64,000 nucleotides of DNA from Pantoea allii (GCF_002307475.1 NZ_NTMH01000036.1:62001-126000), one strand, 5' to 3'; shown: positions 35,501 to 44,854, counted from the first letter of the stretch. A program made the numbers and translations. Notes: a model not told the origin generated them from the letters alone.

Positions 35501-38500
35501 ATGTTTGAAGCTGCACGCCTCGGCGATGATATCGGTCACTCTCATGCGCTGGCAGGCATGATCGCGGGTACCCTCGTCGGTGGATTGATCGCTGCGGCAG
35601 GCGGTATTGCGGCGGGTGCATTGATGGTCGCCGGCATAGGCGCATCCTGTCTCGGCGTTGGCGTATTGTTGGTTGGGCTCAGCATCGGCGTGGGTTATCT
35701 CACCGGAGAACTGGCTACCGCCGCCCGGGATGGGATAGCGGATGCCGGCGCGGCCAGCATGACCAAAAAAGGCACGATTACTACCGGCTCACCCAACGTG
35801 TTTGTTAACAGTAAACCTGCCGCTATGGCCACCAACAGCATAGTGGCCTGCTCGGACGATGGTCCGCAGCAGATGGCGGAAGGTTCCTCCCGGGTTTATA
35901 TCAACGGCCTGCCTGCAGCACGTATCGACGATCGCACCACCTGCGATGCAAAAGTGATGACGGGCTCTGACAACGTCTACATCGGCGGCGAACCTGAGCA
36001 AACGCTCCCCATCAAGCCTGAAGTGCCTGAATGGGCCTATAAAGCATCGGATCTCACTCTGCTGTTTGCCGGCCTGGCCGGTGGCGTGGGCGGTGCGGCT
36101 GGCAAGGTCGGGGCGCTGGGTAAATTACTGAGCAAGATTCCCGGCATCAACAAAATCGCCCGAGTGGCCTGCCGTGCTGGTGCCTTGATGACCGGTGTGG
36201 CGGCCGCAGGTATTGTTGCCCGTCCGGTGGATATTGTCAGCGGCCAGAAATTTCTCAGCGGCGACGATGAGCTGGATTTTGTGCTCCCTTCCCGGCTGCC
36301 CGTTAGCTGGCAGCGTTACTGGCGCAGTGGTAATCCCGGCGACAGCATATTGGGCCGTGGCTGGAACCTGTTCTGGGAAACCCGGCTGGAGCACTATCAG
36401 GACGGGCTGGTCTGGCGCGCGCCCTCCGGCGATTACGTCTCTTTCCCACGGGTACCAAAGGGACAGCGGACTTACTGCGAAGCGGAAAAACGCTGGCTGG
36501 AACATCACCGTGACGACAGCTGGTCGCTGTATGACATCAGCGGCGAGCGCTGGCATTTTATGCCATTGCCCGACGACGGCCCCTCTCTTCCCCTTTGCCT
36601 CACCGACCCCTGCGGCAACCAGATAACCTTTGACTGGAACCCCGATCATACGTTGAACGCGCTGACAGACAGCGCCAGTCAGCGCGTGGTATGCCGCTAT
36701 GCCGATAACAGGCTTAGCGGAGCCTGGCTGGATGACGAAATTTGTCTGGTCAGTTACGCTTATGACGATATGGGCCAGCTCGTTACGGTAACGGGCCGGG
36801 GCGGTAGCGTGCGTCGACGCTTCCAGTGGCGCGACGGTCTTATGGTCGCTCATGAGGATACAAACGGCCTGCTGAGTGAGTATCGCTGGCAGACAATTGA
36901 TGGTTTGCCCAGTGTGGTGGCCTTCCGTCACAGCGGCGGCGAGCAGCTGGATTTTGAGTACGATTTTGATAATGGCACCCGACGCGCGCGACGTGATGAC
37001 GGCGTTGAGGCGCACTGGTTGATCGACGATGACGATAACGTCGCCCGCTTTACCGATTTCGATGGTCGCCAGACAATGCTGGTTTATCGCGCGGGCGAGC
37101 TGTGCGATGTCATTCTGCCCGGCGGGGCTATGCGCTGCAGCAACTGGGACCGCTATGGACGCATGACGCAGGAGATCGACCCGGTTGGACGACGAACCAC
37201 CCGGCACTGGTTCCGCATGACCGACCGTATCCTCCGTACCGATTATCCCGATCTTACTGCTACCCAGGCGGCTTACGATCTTAACGTTCGCCTGCTCAGT
37301 GAAACTGATGCGCTCAATAACATCACCACCTATCACTATCCTGATGACACAGAAGTGCTGCCAGACAGCATCATCGATGCAACGGGCGGCGTGGTAAAGC
37401 TGGAATGGAACCGGCAAGGGCTGCTGACGCAGCGTACCGACTGCTCCGGCAGCGTAACGACGTTCAGCTATGACCGATTTGGTCAGCTTATCCGCAGCGT
37501 AGATGCTGAAGGCCATGTTACAGCGCGCGAATGGAATGACAGTGGGCAACTGCGCGCCATCATTCATCCGGACGGCAGCCGTGAAACCCTGCACTGGAAT
37601 CACCAGGGGCAGCTCAGCGCGTGGCGCGATCCGCTGGAAGCCGAGGTGCGCTGGACCTATAACGCGCTGGGTTTACCGGTGAGCCTGACAGACCGGATTG
37701 GTCGCACACGTCGCTGGCATTATGATGCACGTGGCAATGTGCTCCGTCTGGAAAACGGCAACGGCGGTGAATACCGATTTACCTGCGATCCGCTCGGTCG
37801 TCCATTGAGTGAAATCCGACCCGATAAAACCTCGCGTAATCTGGAATGGAACGCGCAGGGTTTTCTCAGCGGTTTACAGGAAAACGGCAAGCCCGCTCTC
37901 GATGGTGGCGCAGCCCGTCGCTGGCAGCACTTTCGCTACGACGACAGCGGCCTGATGACCGGACGCACGACGCAGCATGCCGAATACCACTATCGCCGCC
38001 ACCGGAGCGGACAGCTCGCCGGCCTGGTTCGTACCCCGACTGCAGAGGGGATCGCGCTCGGTATCGAAGAGGATGAAATCGCCTTCACCTATGACGCAGC
38101 AGGCCAGTTATTATCCGAGTCCGGTATAAACGGAAAACTGGATTACGAATGGGATGCCCTCGGCAACCTCACCCATCTGACCCTGCCGGGGGAACAGCAG
38201 CTTGCCTGGCTGCACTATGGCTCTGGCCATGTCAGCGCCATCCGCTTTAATCAGCAACTGGTCAGTGAATTTACCCGCGACCGTCTGCACCGGGAAATTC
38301 GCCGCAGTCAGGGCGCAAGGGAGCAGGCGCGCCAGTACGACAGTCTTGGCAGGCGCACGATGCAGCGCAGTGAATTGCATAGCCAGGTGGTGCTGCCGGA
38401 AAAAGCCATTCTGGAACGCGCTTTCCGCTATTCGGCACGCAGTGAACTGGAGTCTGTCAGTGATACGCTGCGCGGCGACATTATCTATGGTTACGATGAT

Positions 38501-39703
38501 GAAGGCCGCCTGCTGAAGCACTATGAAGCCAGACAGGGCCACAGCACATCGCATTTTGCTTACGATAACGCGGACAACCTGGCGGCAAACGACGATGCAC
38601 TGCACGCGTTGCCGGTTACCGACAACCGGCTGCATCACTGGCAGAATCTGTTTATGAAATATGACGGCTGGGGCAACCTGGTCCGTCGCCGTAGCGGCCT
38701 GCACGAGCAGCATTTTACCTATGATGCCGAAAACCGGCTCATCACCGCCAAAGGCAATGGTCCGGACGGCGAATTTACCGCACACTATCATTACGATGCG
38801 CTGGGCAGACGCACCCGCAAAGTGGTCAGAAGCCGGCACGATCGCAAAGAAACCCGTTTCCTCTGGCAGGGCTATCGTCTGTTGCAGGAGCAGCAGGATA
38901 ACGGCCAGTGCCAGACCTATGTGTACGATCCCAACGAGGCCTGGAGCCCGCTGGCGCGCATCGATCATATGGCAGACGGCGACCGGGGCGATGTGTTGTG
39001 GTTCAATACCGATCTCAACGGGGCACCGCTGGAGGTAACCGATGAACGCGGCGACATCCGCTGGAGCGGCCAGTACAGCAGTTTTGGTGAAGTGCGCCGG
39101 CAGACAGAGGGCTTTACCCGGCTGGCGAAACAGTCTGCCCTGCCCCATCAGCCGCTGCGCTATGCGGGCCAGTATGCGGACAGCGAAACCGGTCTACACT
39201 ACAATCTGTTTCGCTATTACGACCCGCAGGTGGGACGGTTCACGGTTCAGGACCCGATAGGGCTGGAAGGCGGCTGGAACCTGTATCAGTATGCACCGAA
39301 CCCGCTGAGCTGGGTGGATCCGCTGGGGTTGAGCAATTGCGGTGCTCCAAACAAAAAGACATCTTATGAAGGTATCAGTCGCAGAGATGCGTTTAGGCAA
39401 GCTAAAAGGGATGCTGGAATACCAAATAATCAGCAACCAACTAAAATTCTGCGGCCTGAATTAAGGGATGGTAACGGCAATGTAGTAATCGGCAAAGATA
39501 ATCTGCCGATAAGAACGCGAGAATATCATTTTGAAAACAAAGACAATAAAACTGTGTTGATACAGGAGCACAGTTTAGGCCACCAAAAAGCCACTCCTGG
39601 ACATGGTGCAGAACCTCACTTTAATACCCGAACCATTGAAAGGCCAGATGCCGGAAACTTTCCTGGAACGCATGGCCACTATAATTTCCCGTGGAGTAAT
39701 TAA
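35501..39703 (+). CDS. PAAR-Rhs polymorphic toxin with EHHH-type HNH nuclease tip
   Basis: 1400 residues. Layout: N-terminal Gly/Ala-rich membrane helices (about residues 18-75), a PAAR domain (about 85-165, with TGSPNVFVNSKPAA), a second helical segment, then many YD repeats forming the Rhs cage. The core ends in DPIGL and, 22 residues later, DPLGL (residues 1273-1277), the aspartyl autocleavage signature. The 123-residue tip starts at 39332 and contains E, H, H and H in order (REYHFE, EHSLGH, PHFNTR, THGHYNF), consistent with the Tox-HNH-EHHH nuclease family. The tip is much more AT-rich than the core. It is probably loaded by the Eag protein and exported by T6SS. Confidence 0.93.
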   Translation: MFEAARLGDDIGHSHALAGMIAGTLVGGLIAAAGGIAAGALMVAGIGASCLGVGVLLVGLSIGVGYLTGELATAARDGIADAGAASMTKKGTITTGSPNVFVNSKPAAMATNSIVACSDDGPQQMAEGSSRVYINGLPAARIDDRTTCDAKVMTGSDNVYIGGEPEQTLPIKPEVPEWAYKASDLTLLFAGLAGGVGGAAGKVGALGKLLSKIPGINKIARVACRAGALMTGVAAAGIVARPVDIVSGQKFLSGDDELDFVLPSRLPVSWQRYWRSGNPGDSILGRGWNLFWETRLEHYQDGLVWRAPSGDYVSFPRVPKGQRTYCEAEKRWLEHHRDDSWSLYDISGERWHFMPLPDDGPSLPLCLTDPCGNQITFDWNPDHTLNALTDSASQRVVCRYADNRLSGAWLDDEICLVSYAYDDMGQLVTVTGRGGSVRRRFQWRDGLMVAHEDTNGLLSEYRWQTIDGLPSVVAFRHSGGEQLDFEYDFDNGTRRARRDDGVEAHWLIDDDDNVARFTDFDGRQTMLVYRAGELCDVILPGGAMRCSNWDRYGRMTQEIDPVGRRTTRHWFRMTDRILRTDYPDLTATQAAYDLNVRLLSETDALNNITTYHYPDDTEVLPDSIIDATGGVVKLEWNRQGLLTQRTDCSGSVTTFSYDRFGQLIRSVDAEGHVTAREWNDSGQLRAIIHPDGSRETLHWNHQGQLSAWRDPLEAEVRWTYNALGLPVSLTDRIGRTRRWHYDARGNVLRLENGNGGEYRFTCDPLGRPLSEIRPDKTSRNLEWNAQGFLSGLQENGKPALDGGAARRWQHFRYDDSGLMTGRTTQHAEYHYRRHRSGQLAGLVRTPTAEGIALGIEEDEIAFTYDAAGQLLSESGINGKLDYEWDALGNLTHLTLPGEQQLAWLHYGSGHVSAIRFNQQLVSEFTRDRLHREIRRSQGAREQARQYDSLGRRTMQRSELHSQVVLPEKAILERAFRYSARSELESVSDTLRGDIIYGYDDEGRLLKHYEARQGHSTSHFAYDNADNLAANDDALHALPVTDNRLHHWQNLFMKYDGWGNLVRRRSGLHEQHFTYDAENRLITAKGNGPDGEFTAHYHYDALGRRTRKVVRSRHDRKETRFLWQGYRLLQEQQDNGQCQTYVYDPNEAWSPLARIDHMADGDRGDVLWFNTDLNGAPLEVTDERGDIRWSGQYSSFGEVRRQTEGFTRLAKQSALPHQPLRYAGQYADSETGLHYNLFRYYDPQVGRFTVQDPIGLEGGWNLYQYAPNPLSWVDPLGLSNCGAPNKKTSYEGISRRDAFRQAKRDAGIPNNQQPTKILRPELRDGNGNVVIGKDNLPIRTREYHFENKDNKTVLIQEHSLGHQKATPGHGAEPHFNTRTIERPDAGNFPGTHGHYNFPWSN

Positions 39704-39704
39704 C

Positions 39705-40103
39705 ATGAACCTAATAGATTTAATTAGTTACAATAATTTTTTAAAAAAAATATTCCCTGATGGAATTGAAAGTAATGTTCTTATTGGAAAACTATCACTC
39801 GAGTTAGGAGGCCGCCTTGCAGTAAACATTCATACCAAACAGAAACCTGCATTTGAAATAGCCAAATGGGGAAAGTGGGGTGTTGATTACAATGTAATTG
39901 TCATACATGCTTTAGGTGGAAAGGGTGATATTGTTAACATAAAGAAATGGAGTAAAATAGAATACGCTCATTTATCAATAAATAAAAACGGTAGCGTATA
40001 TGACTTACAGCAAACTGGCCTTCATCATGAACTATTCTTTTCCGTCGATGTTTTAACTTTTCAAAATTGCACTACATACTTAGAACAAGAAGACATCTTA
40101 TAA
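39705..40103 (+). CDS. Immunity protein candidate for the Rhs tip (Imm50-like)
   Basis: 132 residues starting one base after the Rhs stop; a longer frame opening at 39603 overlaps the toxin and is rejected. The pattern of a mainly beta protein with KWGKWGVDYNVIVIHAL recalls the Imm50 family, though I cannot confirm this without a profile search. Position directly behind the toxin tip and matching AT-rich composition make it the cognate immunity gene. Confidence 0.75.
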   Translation: MNLIDLISYNNFLKKIFPDGIESNVLIGKLSLELGGRLAVNIHTKQKPAFEIAKWGKWGVDYNVIVIHALGGKGDIVNIKKWSKIEYAHLSINKNGSVYDLQQTGLHHELFFSVDVLTFQNCTTYLEQEDIL

Positions 40104-40426
40104 AGGGGGCAGCCGCAAGGATGCCTTAGGCAAGCTAAAAGGAAGACTGGAATAACAATGAATCAACACTATGGCCCTATCACAAAATCCGATCTATTAG
40201 ATGGGAGTGGTAAAAAATCATTAGGCAGTATTGGCCAGCCAATTAAAAAAGGCATTCCGAATTTGTTGGTAAAAAAGGTCAGTCCGTTCTTCTACAAGAC
40301 CATAGTTTAGGACATGCCAAGGCTACTTCTGGTCATGGGACTCAACCTCATTTTAAGGTCAGACCTCTTAAAAACCTGAATGCTAGTTCAGTTCCTGGTA
40401 CTCATGGCCACTATAATTTCCCGTAA
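40104..40426 (+). pseudogene. Decayed second EHHH-type toxin tip
   Basis: The beginning echoes the main tip (a degenerate copy of its RRDAFRQAK and RDAGI segments). In the last 45 codons one frame reads SVLLQDHSLGHAKATSGHG, then PHFKVRPLKN and SVPGTHGHYNFP, ending at TAA 40424-40426. This closely parallels the main toxin's catalytic region. The middle is frameshifted and there is no start or Rhs core. It is the remnant of an older tip that was displaced and lost its function, while its immunity gene downstream is intact. Confidence 0.8.
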
Positions 40427-40435
40427 GGTATTTCT

Positions 40436-40825
40436 ATGTGGTTTAAAAATGCGATAGGTAAAGAAAAAATTCAATTCATTTTCGGCAATGAATTGAACAT
40501 TAAAAACATCGAAATTTCAAGTTTTTCATTGGAGCGCTTTTCAGACTTAAAAATTCATTTCTTTTGTAGGGAAATACCGAAAAAGCATCCTGAAAAATGG
40601 AAGAAGGATGGATTCAATGCACTTAGCCTGGTGATTAACTTTGGAGATGTTATCCATTTAAATGCCACTGGTTCTGGAATCGGCTTCTTTTGCTCCCCGG
40701 AAATAAAGTCCTTTGAAAATTATTCAGAAATAAAAATAAAAAATAACGAGCTCGATTTTTATTGCAAATCAAAGTTCTTAACAATTGAAAGTATCACACC
40801 ATATATAGATGAACGATGGGACTAA
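40436..40825 (+). CDS. Orphan immunity protein (Imm50-like)
   Basis: 129 residues. A mostly beta protein with SFSLERFSDLKIHFFC and a C-terminal ESITPYIDERWD, again resembling Imm50. It lies ten bases after the decayed tip, so it was that toxin's partner. Keeping it intact would protect against siblings still carrying the old tip. A strong terminator follows. Confidence 0.75.
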   Translation: MWFKNAIGKEKIQFIFGNELNIKNIEISSFSLERFSDLKIHFFCREIPKKHPEKWKKDGFNALSLVINFGDVIHLNATGSGIGFFCSPEIKSFENYSEIKIKNNELDFYCKSKFLTIESITPYIDERWD

Positions 40826-40859
40826 AAAGGAAGCCAGCAAGGCTGCTGGCTTCCTTTTT
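40824..40859. terminator. Strong bidirectional terminator
   Basis: The 16-base arm 40824-40839 pairs perfectly with 40844-40859 over a four-base loop; the ends are A5 and T5. It isolates the Rhs operon and second immunity gene from the displaced cassettes downstream. Confidence 0.9.
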
Positions 40860-40942
40860 CAAGCGAACATTTCGTTATTAAAAGACAATCATCGGTCAAA
40901 ATTGACACACCATTGCTGAGCTAAACTAATAACAAAAATATT

Positions 40943-41428
40943 AAAGAAATCCGTTTCCTCTGGCAAGGCTATCGTCTGTTCCAGGAGCAGCAGGATAACG
41001 GCCATTGCCAGACCTATGTGTACGCTCCTAACGAGGCCTGGAGCCCGCTGGCGCGCATCGACCATATGGCAGACGGCGGTCGGGGCGATGTATTGTGGTT
41101 CAATACCGATCTCAATGGGGCGCCGCTGGAGATAACCGATGAACGCGGCGACATCCGCTGGAGCGGCCAGTACGGCAGTTTTGGTGAAGTGCGCCGGCAG
41201 ACAGAGGGCTTTACCCGGCTGGCGAAACAGTCTGCACGGCCCCATCAACCGCTGCGCTATGCGGGCCAGTATGCGGACAGCGAAACCGGTCTACACTACA
41301 ATCTGTTTCGCTATTACGACCCGCAGGTGGGACGGTTCACGGTTCAGGACCCGACAGGACTGGAAGGCGGCTGGAACCTGTATCAGTATGCGCCGAACCC
41401 GCTGAGCTGGGTGGATCCGTTGGGGTTA
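40943..41428 (+). repeat. 486-bp duplicate of the Rhs core end
   Basis: This block matches the main Rhs gene from 38846 to 39331 without any length change, with only scattered substitutions (for example GATCCC to GCTCCT). It ends exactly at the DPLGL codons, where the two tips diverge. It provides homology through which the downstream tip could replace the main tip. Confidence 0.95.
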
Positions 41429-41806
41429 TACAAGGGTGAAGGTCAACGTGGCTTAGGAAAATATCATGTTTTCCATGAACACACGCTTGACTCAAGCGAA
41501 TACAAAATGACGGACAAAGAACATTTTAGCCGAGCAAACGAATCTGTTTACAAGCGTCTTCAAACTGATCCAGAATTTAAGCGTGAGTTACAAACAAAAT
41601 ATCCAGGTGTTGTTGAACATGTTCAACCGATGAAAAATAATAAATTTAGAGGATCTTCGCCAAAAAACATGACCTGGCATCACGGTGATTCACCAGGCTC
41701 GTTACAACTTGCTGATTTCAATGATCATAAAAGCTACCATAAAATTTACCATCCGGACGGAACGGGTGGGAGAAATAAATGGGGCGGTGGAACTAGTTGC
41801 CGATAA
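41018..41806 (+). CDS. Orphan Rhs C-terminal cassette with WHH-type HNH nuclease tip
   Basis: The frame is open from 40925, with a GTG at 41018 as the first plausible start; no ribosome binding site is evident. About 137 residues of Rhs core (ending DPTGL and DPLGL) are followed by a 125-residue tip. The tip contains MTWHHGDSPGSLQL and DGTGGRNKWGGG, the active-site pattern of WHH-type HNH/Endo VII toxins. It lacks the PAAR and cage, so it is probably silent until recombined into the main gene. An immunity gene follows at once. Confidence 0.82.
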   Translation: MYAPNEAWSPLARIDHMADGGRGDVLWFNTDLNGAPLEITDERGDIRWSGQYGSFGEVRRQTEGFTRLAKQSARPHQPLRYAGQYADSETGLHYNLFRYYDPQVGRFTVQDPTGLEGGWNLYQYAPNPLSWVDPLGLYKGEGQRGLGKYHVFHEHTLDSSEYKMTDKEHFSRANESVYKRLQTDPEFKRELQTKYPGVVEHVQPMKNNKFRGSSPKNMTWHHGDSPGSLQLADFNDHKSYHKIYHPDGTGGRNKWGGGTSCR

Positions 41807-41817
41807 TGAGGTGTTAA

Positions 41818-42123
41818 ATGATTGTGATTAATGGTTTTGATGAGTTATTGAAAAAATGTCATGAGCTCCCTGACGTAGGCTGGCTTTATGTTGGGGAATC
41901 GTTTGATCTTGAATCTAAAAAAGATATTAATGAGGGAAGATACTTTATCGCCCAAGATGAAGATGAGGAAATGGACTTCGAAGAAAATTACGGAACATTC
42001 TTAGAGGCACCTATTTTCAAAGCTATAATTGAGAATAAGCTTGAACATCATCCGGATTCTGATAGAGATGATTTTTTTAATGCGGTCATCCATTACCTTG
42101 AAAATGATGATTTCATGGATTAA
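41818..42123 (+). CDS. Immunity protein candidate (DUF7716-like)
   Basis: 101 very acidic residues. FDELLKKCHELPDVGWLYVGESF and the acidic YLENDDFMD ending fit the small DUF7716 proteins seen behind HNH toxins, a recall-based assignment. It starts 11 bases after the WHH tip stop with AATGAGGTG as ribosome binding site. The high negative charge suits binding a DNA-mimicking or basic nuclease surface. Confidence 0.75.
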   Translation: MIVINGFDELLKKCHELPDVGWLYVGESFDLESKKDINEGRYFIAQDEDEEMDFEENYGTFLEAPIFKAIIENKLEHHPDSDRDDFFNAVIHYLENDDFMD

Positions 42124-42131
42124 TTCTTTTT

Positions 42132-42168
42132 AAGGCTGGAAGAAGGAATGCTATTCCTCCAGCTTTTT
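42132..42168 (+). terminator. Terminator of the WHH cassette
   Basis: An outer stem AAGGCTGGA/TCCAGCTT with an inner GGAAT/ATTCC pairing is followed by TTTTTT. It ends the WHH toxin-immunity pair. Confidence 0.7.
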
Positions 42169-42287
42169 TGTCAAAAGCGATGTCTTAAAAACATTTTTCT
42201 GCGCTGACCGAATCAATTTCATTCCTTTCAATAAATAATAAACCCTTTGAAATCATACATAAAAAAGTTTATCAAATAACTGTCAAC

Positions 42288-43016
42288 TTCAAACCTATGT
42301 GTACGAGGCCTGGAGCCCGCTGGCGCGCATCGATCATATGGCAGACGGCGGCCGGGGCGATGTGTTGTGATTCAATACCGATCTCAATGGGGCACCGCTG
42401 GAGGTAACCGATGAACGCGGCGACATCCGCTGGAGCGGCAGTACGGCAGCTTTGGTGAAGTGCGCCGGCAGACAGAGGATTTTACACGGCTGCGAAACAG
42501 TCTGCCCTGCCCCATCAGCCGCTGCGCTATGCGGACCAGTATGCGGACAGCGAAACCGGTGTACATTATAATCTGTTCCGCTATTACGACCCGCAGGTGG
42601 GACGGTTCACGGTTCAGGACCCGATAGGGCTGGAAGGCGGCTGGAACCTGTATCAGTATGCGCCGAACCCGCTGAGCTGGGTGGATCCGCTGGGGTTGAG
42701 TGTTGATAAAATCAATATATACAAAGATGCTCCATATCATGGCGCCTCAGATAACGCCGTAAAAAGTAAAACACCCATCAACGGCCAGTCAGCTTTGGAC
42801 AATTCTATTCAGTTAAAACCAACGTCCCCAAGAAGAGTTGGCGTTGATGTGCAAAATAATGAGATTGTTGTATTAGATAAAACACGGTCTTTGTCTGATC
42901 AAGTAGATGAATATCACGGACATGTACGTGAGTGGGATGCTTTAGATAACAAACAACAATCAGCATTAATTAAATCTGGAAAAACCACGAGAAGAGGAAA
43001 AATTTACTGTGAATAA
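42288..43016 (+). pseudogene. Orphan Rhs C-terminal cassette with a third tip, core part broken
   Basis: 42288-42698 is a third copy of the Rhs core end. It carries a nine-base deletion after GTGTAC, a TGG-to-TGA stop near 42367 and two one-base deletions. From about 42597 the frame is intact through DPIGL and DPLGL into a 105-residue tip (42699-43016). The tip contains [25 protein letters not shown] residues ([15 protein letters not shown]) and a basic end GKTTRRGKI. This resembles RNase-like polymorphic toxin tips of the Ntox21/Bacterial toxin 46 kind, a tentative match. The tip itself looks intact. Confidence 0.75.
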
Positions 43017-43326
43017 TGATAAATTACGACTCGAGAAAATTTCAGGCTCTGATGATCTAGTTAAGATGTCAGACACACTTTTATTTATTGCCCATAACAT
43101 CAGTGATATAGAGTGGGCTGAAAAAGAATTTATGAAAAAAGCAGACCATTACGATGAAGACATTAGTGGTCTAGCGATTACTTGCTTAGGTCACTTAGCA
43201 AGAATACAGGGGAAAATTGATAAAAAAATAGTCATTCCTTTCCTTAAAGAAAAGATGAAAAGCGATAATCCTATAATAGCATCAAGAGCCGAAGATGCGC
43301 TGGATGACATAAATATGTTCACTTGA
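43009..43326 (+). CDS. Immunity protein candidate, helical (HEAT-like) repeats
   Basis: 105 residues starting at a GTG that overlaps the third tip's end by eight bases. The helical pattern [18 protein letters not shown] then [17 protein letters not shown] is that of HEAT-like repeats, common in immunity proteins of several toxin families. Overlap with the tip makes it the cognate partner. Confidence 0.8.
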   Translation: MNNDKLRLEKISGSDDLVKMSDTLLFIAHNISDIEWAEKEFMKKADHYDEDISGLAITCLGHLARIQGKIDKKIVIPFLKEKMKSDNPIIASRAEDALDDINMFT

Positions 43327-43364
43327 AAATAATCATAAATATAAAGGTAAACAAACAGTTCTGT

Positions 43365-43870
43365 ACTGCTGACGGAACAGTCAGTATTGCCCTATCAGTT
43401 GCTGCGTAATGCGGATCAGTGCGGGCAGAATAAATCGTCTGCATTACAATCAGTTCCGCTATTATAACCCGCTGGTGGAGCGATTCACGGTTCAGGACCC
43501 GATAGGGCTGGAAGGTGGTTGGAACCTGTATCAGCATGCACCGAACCCGCCGAGCTGGGTGGATCCGCTGGGGTTGAGTGTTGATAAAATCAATATATAC
43601 AAAGATGCTCCATATCATGGCGCCTCAGATAACGCCGTAAAAAGTAAAACACCCATCAACGGCCAGTCAGCTTTGGACAATTCTGTTCAGGTAACCAACG
43701 TCTCTAAGAAGCGCCAGGACTGATGTCAAAGATAATAAGTTTTTTATAATAGATTAAACGCAGTTTTTATCTGATTTAGGCGATGAGTATCTGGCCAAAT
43801 AGATGAGTGGGATGCTTTAGATAACAAACAATAATCCACGTTTAAATCCGGTAAAACGACGAGAATAGCC
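43365..43870 (+). pseudogene. Decayed duplicate of the third Rhs tip
   Basis: A diverged core-end piece (43365-43576, again ending DPIGL and DPLGL) joins a tip start at 43577. Its first 108 bases are identical to 42699-42806. The reading frame then stops at 43723. Beyond that, fragments such as the codons for IDKTQF, DEYLAK and MSGMLQITNN still parallel the intact tip. No immunity gene follows. It is a dead copy, but the 108 identical bases point to recent gene conversion or duplication. Confidence 0.8.
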
Positions 43871-43980
43871 ATTTAATGAATGTCACAGCAGTATTTTCTA
43901 TGTCTTTATTAACAGTATGTACTTTTTTACCCGCCAGCCCTATGATTTGGCTGTGTCACCTGGACACGGTGGAGGTCGAT

Positions 43981-44082
43981 ATGAGAAATTTCGGTTTCGT
44001 CGTTCTTGGTCTGGTGGGTTTCTCTGCATTCAGCGTTGCGTTTTGCACACTTTGTTTAACCACTGCCGGTGTGTTGCATTAA
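43981..44082 (+). CDS. 33-residue membrane peptide
   Basis: The ATG at 43981 is preceded by GGTGGAGG at ideal distance, and a strong terminator begins 20 bases after the stop. The peptide is one hydrophobic helix (FGFVVLGLVGFSAFSVAF) with two cysteines and the ending TTAGVLH. It resembles other single-helix small proteins of enterobacteria in form only. A longer in-frame reading from 43876 lacks a good ribosome binding site. Confidence 0.6.
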   Translation: MRNFGFVVLGLVGFSAFSVAFCTLCLTTAGVLH

Positions 44083-44102
44083 TCGCGTCTGAATTCCTCG
44101 AC

Positions 44103-44124
44103 ATGGCCCTTTGTGGCCATTTTT
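44103..44124 (+). terminator. Rho-independent terminator
   Basis: ATGGCC (44103-44108) pairs with GGCCAT (44115-44120), followed by TTTTGTTTT. It closes the small-peptide gene. Confidence 0.8.
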
Positions 44125-44351
44125 GTTTTCACTGCATCAAACGTAAGCTCTGCTATTTGCTTTCTCCGTTTCATAAAAACGTCATACTGCACAGCCCGAC
44201 TTTGCAGGGCACTACGCAGCGGCACTGAAGCGGTAAAACCCAATACTGTTTTTTTACGTCCGAAAGCGGCTGATTATGCTTGCAACCTTTGCCGCACGAG
44301 TTCCTTCTGCTAACGTTGTTATGATAACGACACTTTCGGACAAGGTAAGCT

Positions 44352-44795
44352 ATGAATCAGTATGACAATCTCTGGAATGCTATTGAGACGCGCGTCAAGC
44401 AGAACAACGATGCCACGACGCTGGATATGGGCAATTCCGAAAATGTTTTTGTTAATCAGATCAGGCAACGTACGGCTCAAATATTCATTCTTGAAATCAT
44501 TCTGGACAAGCACCGCAAACAATTTGGCACGCGCTATTTTCCTTTATCTGGAGAGGAGGCGCTTTATCACCTGATCTTTACGCGCACAAACTGGCTACCT
44601 GCTCAAATCAGAACGCTGTCACTTTCCGATGCGCTATTTGTTATTGCCGAACTTTTCCGAGACGGTAACCTTCAGGAAGGCGTCAAAAACTTCCTTGGCA
44701 CCCAGGGACTGCGCAATGTTTCCCATTCTGTTGATGAATTCTCGGACAGAGACTGGGCGCCAAAGGAAAATGAAGTTCATCTTTCACTCCCCTGA
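44352..44795 (+). CDS. Protein of unknown function
   Basis: 147 residues, soluble and mostly helical, with an internal FPLSGEEALYHLIF stretch and an acidic C-terminus. No signal peptide or recognised motif. AAGGTAAGCT precedes the ATG. It converges with the glycosyltransferase gene across a shared hairpin and shows ordinary codon use, so it is probably a real chromosomal gene. Confidence 0.65.
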   Translation: MNQYDNLWNAIETRVKQNNDATTLDMGNSENVFVNQIRQRTAQIFILEIILDKHRKQFGTRYFPLSGEEALYHLIFTRTNWLPAQIRTLSLSDALFVIAELFRDGNLQEGVKNFLGTQGLRNVSHSVDEFSDRDWAPKENEVHLSLP

Positions 44796-44822
44796 ATGAC
44801 GATAGCGCCAGTGTGGAATATT

Positions 44823-44854
44823 AACTGCGCCTGCAGGATGAACGCAGGCGCGTT
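44823..44854. terminator. Bidirectional stem-loop between convergent genes
   Basis: GCGCCTGC (44827-44834) pairs with GCAGGCGC (44844-44851); AAC/GTT extends the stem across a one-base bulge. It separates the unknown gene from the GT39-type gene. Confidence 0.7.

Noticed and set aside
36125..39148. Very long minus-strand open frames (492 and 345 codons) opposite the Rhs gene
   Set aside because: They follow from the GC-rich, repetitive codon pattern of the Rhs core. The products are compositionally odd, and no ribosome binding sites or homology support them.
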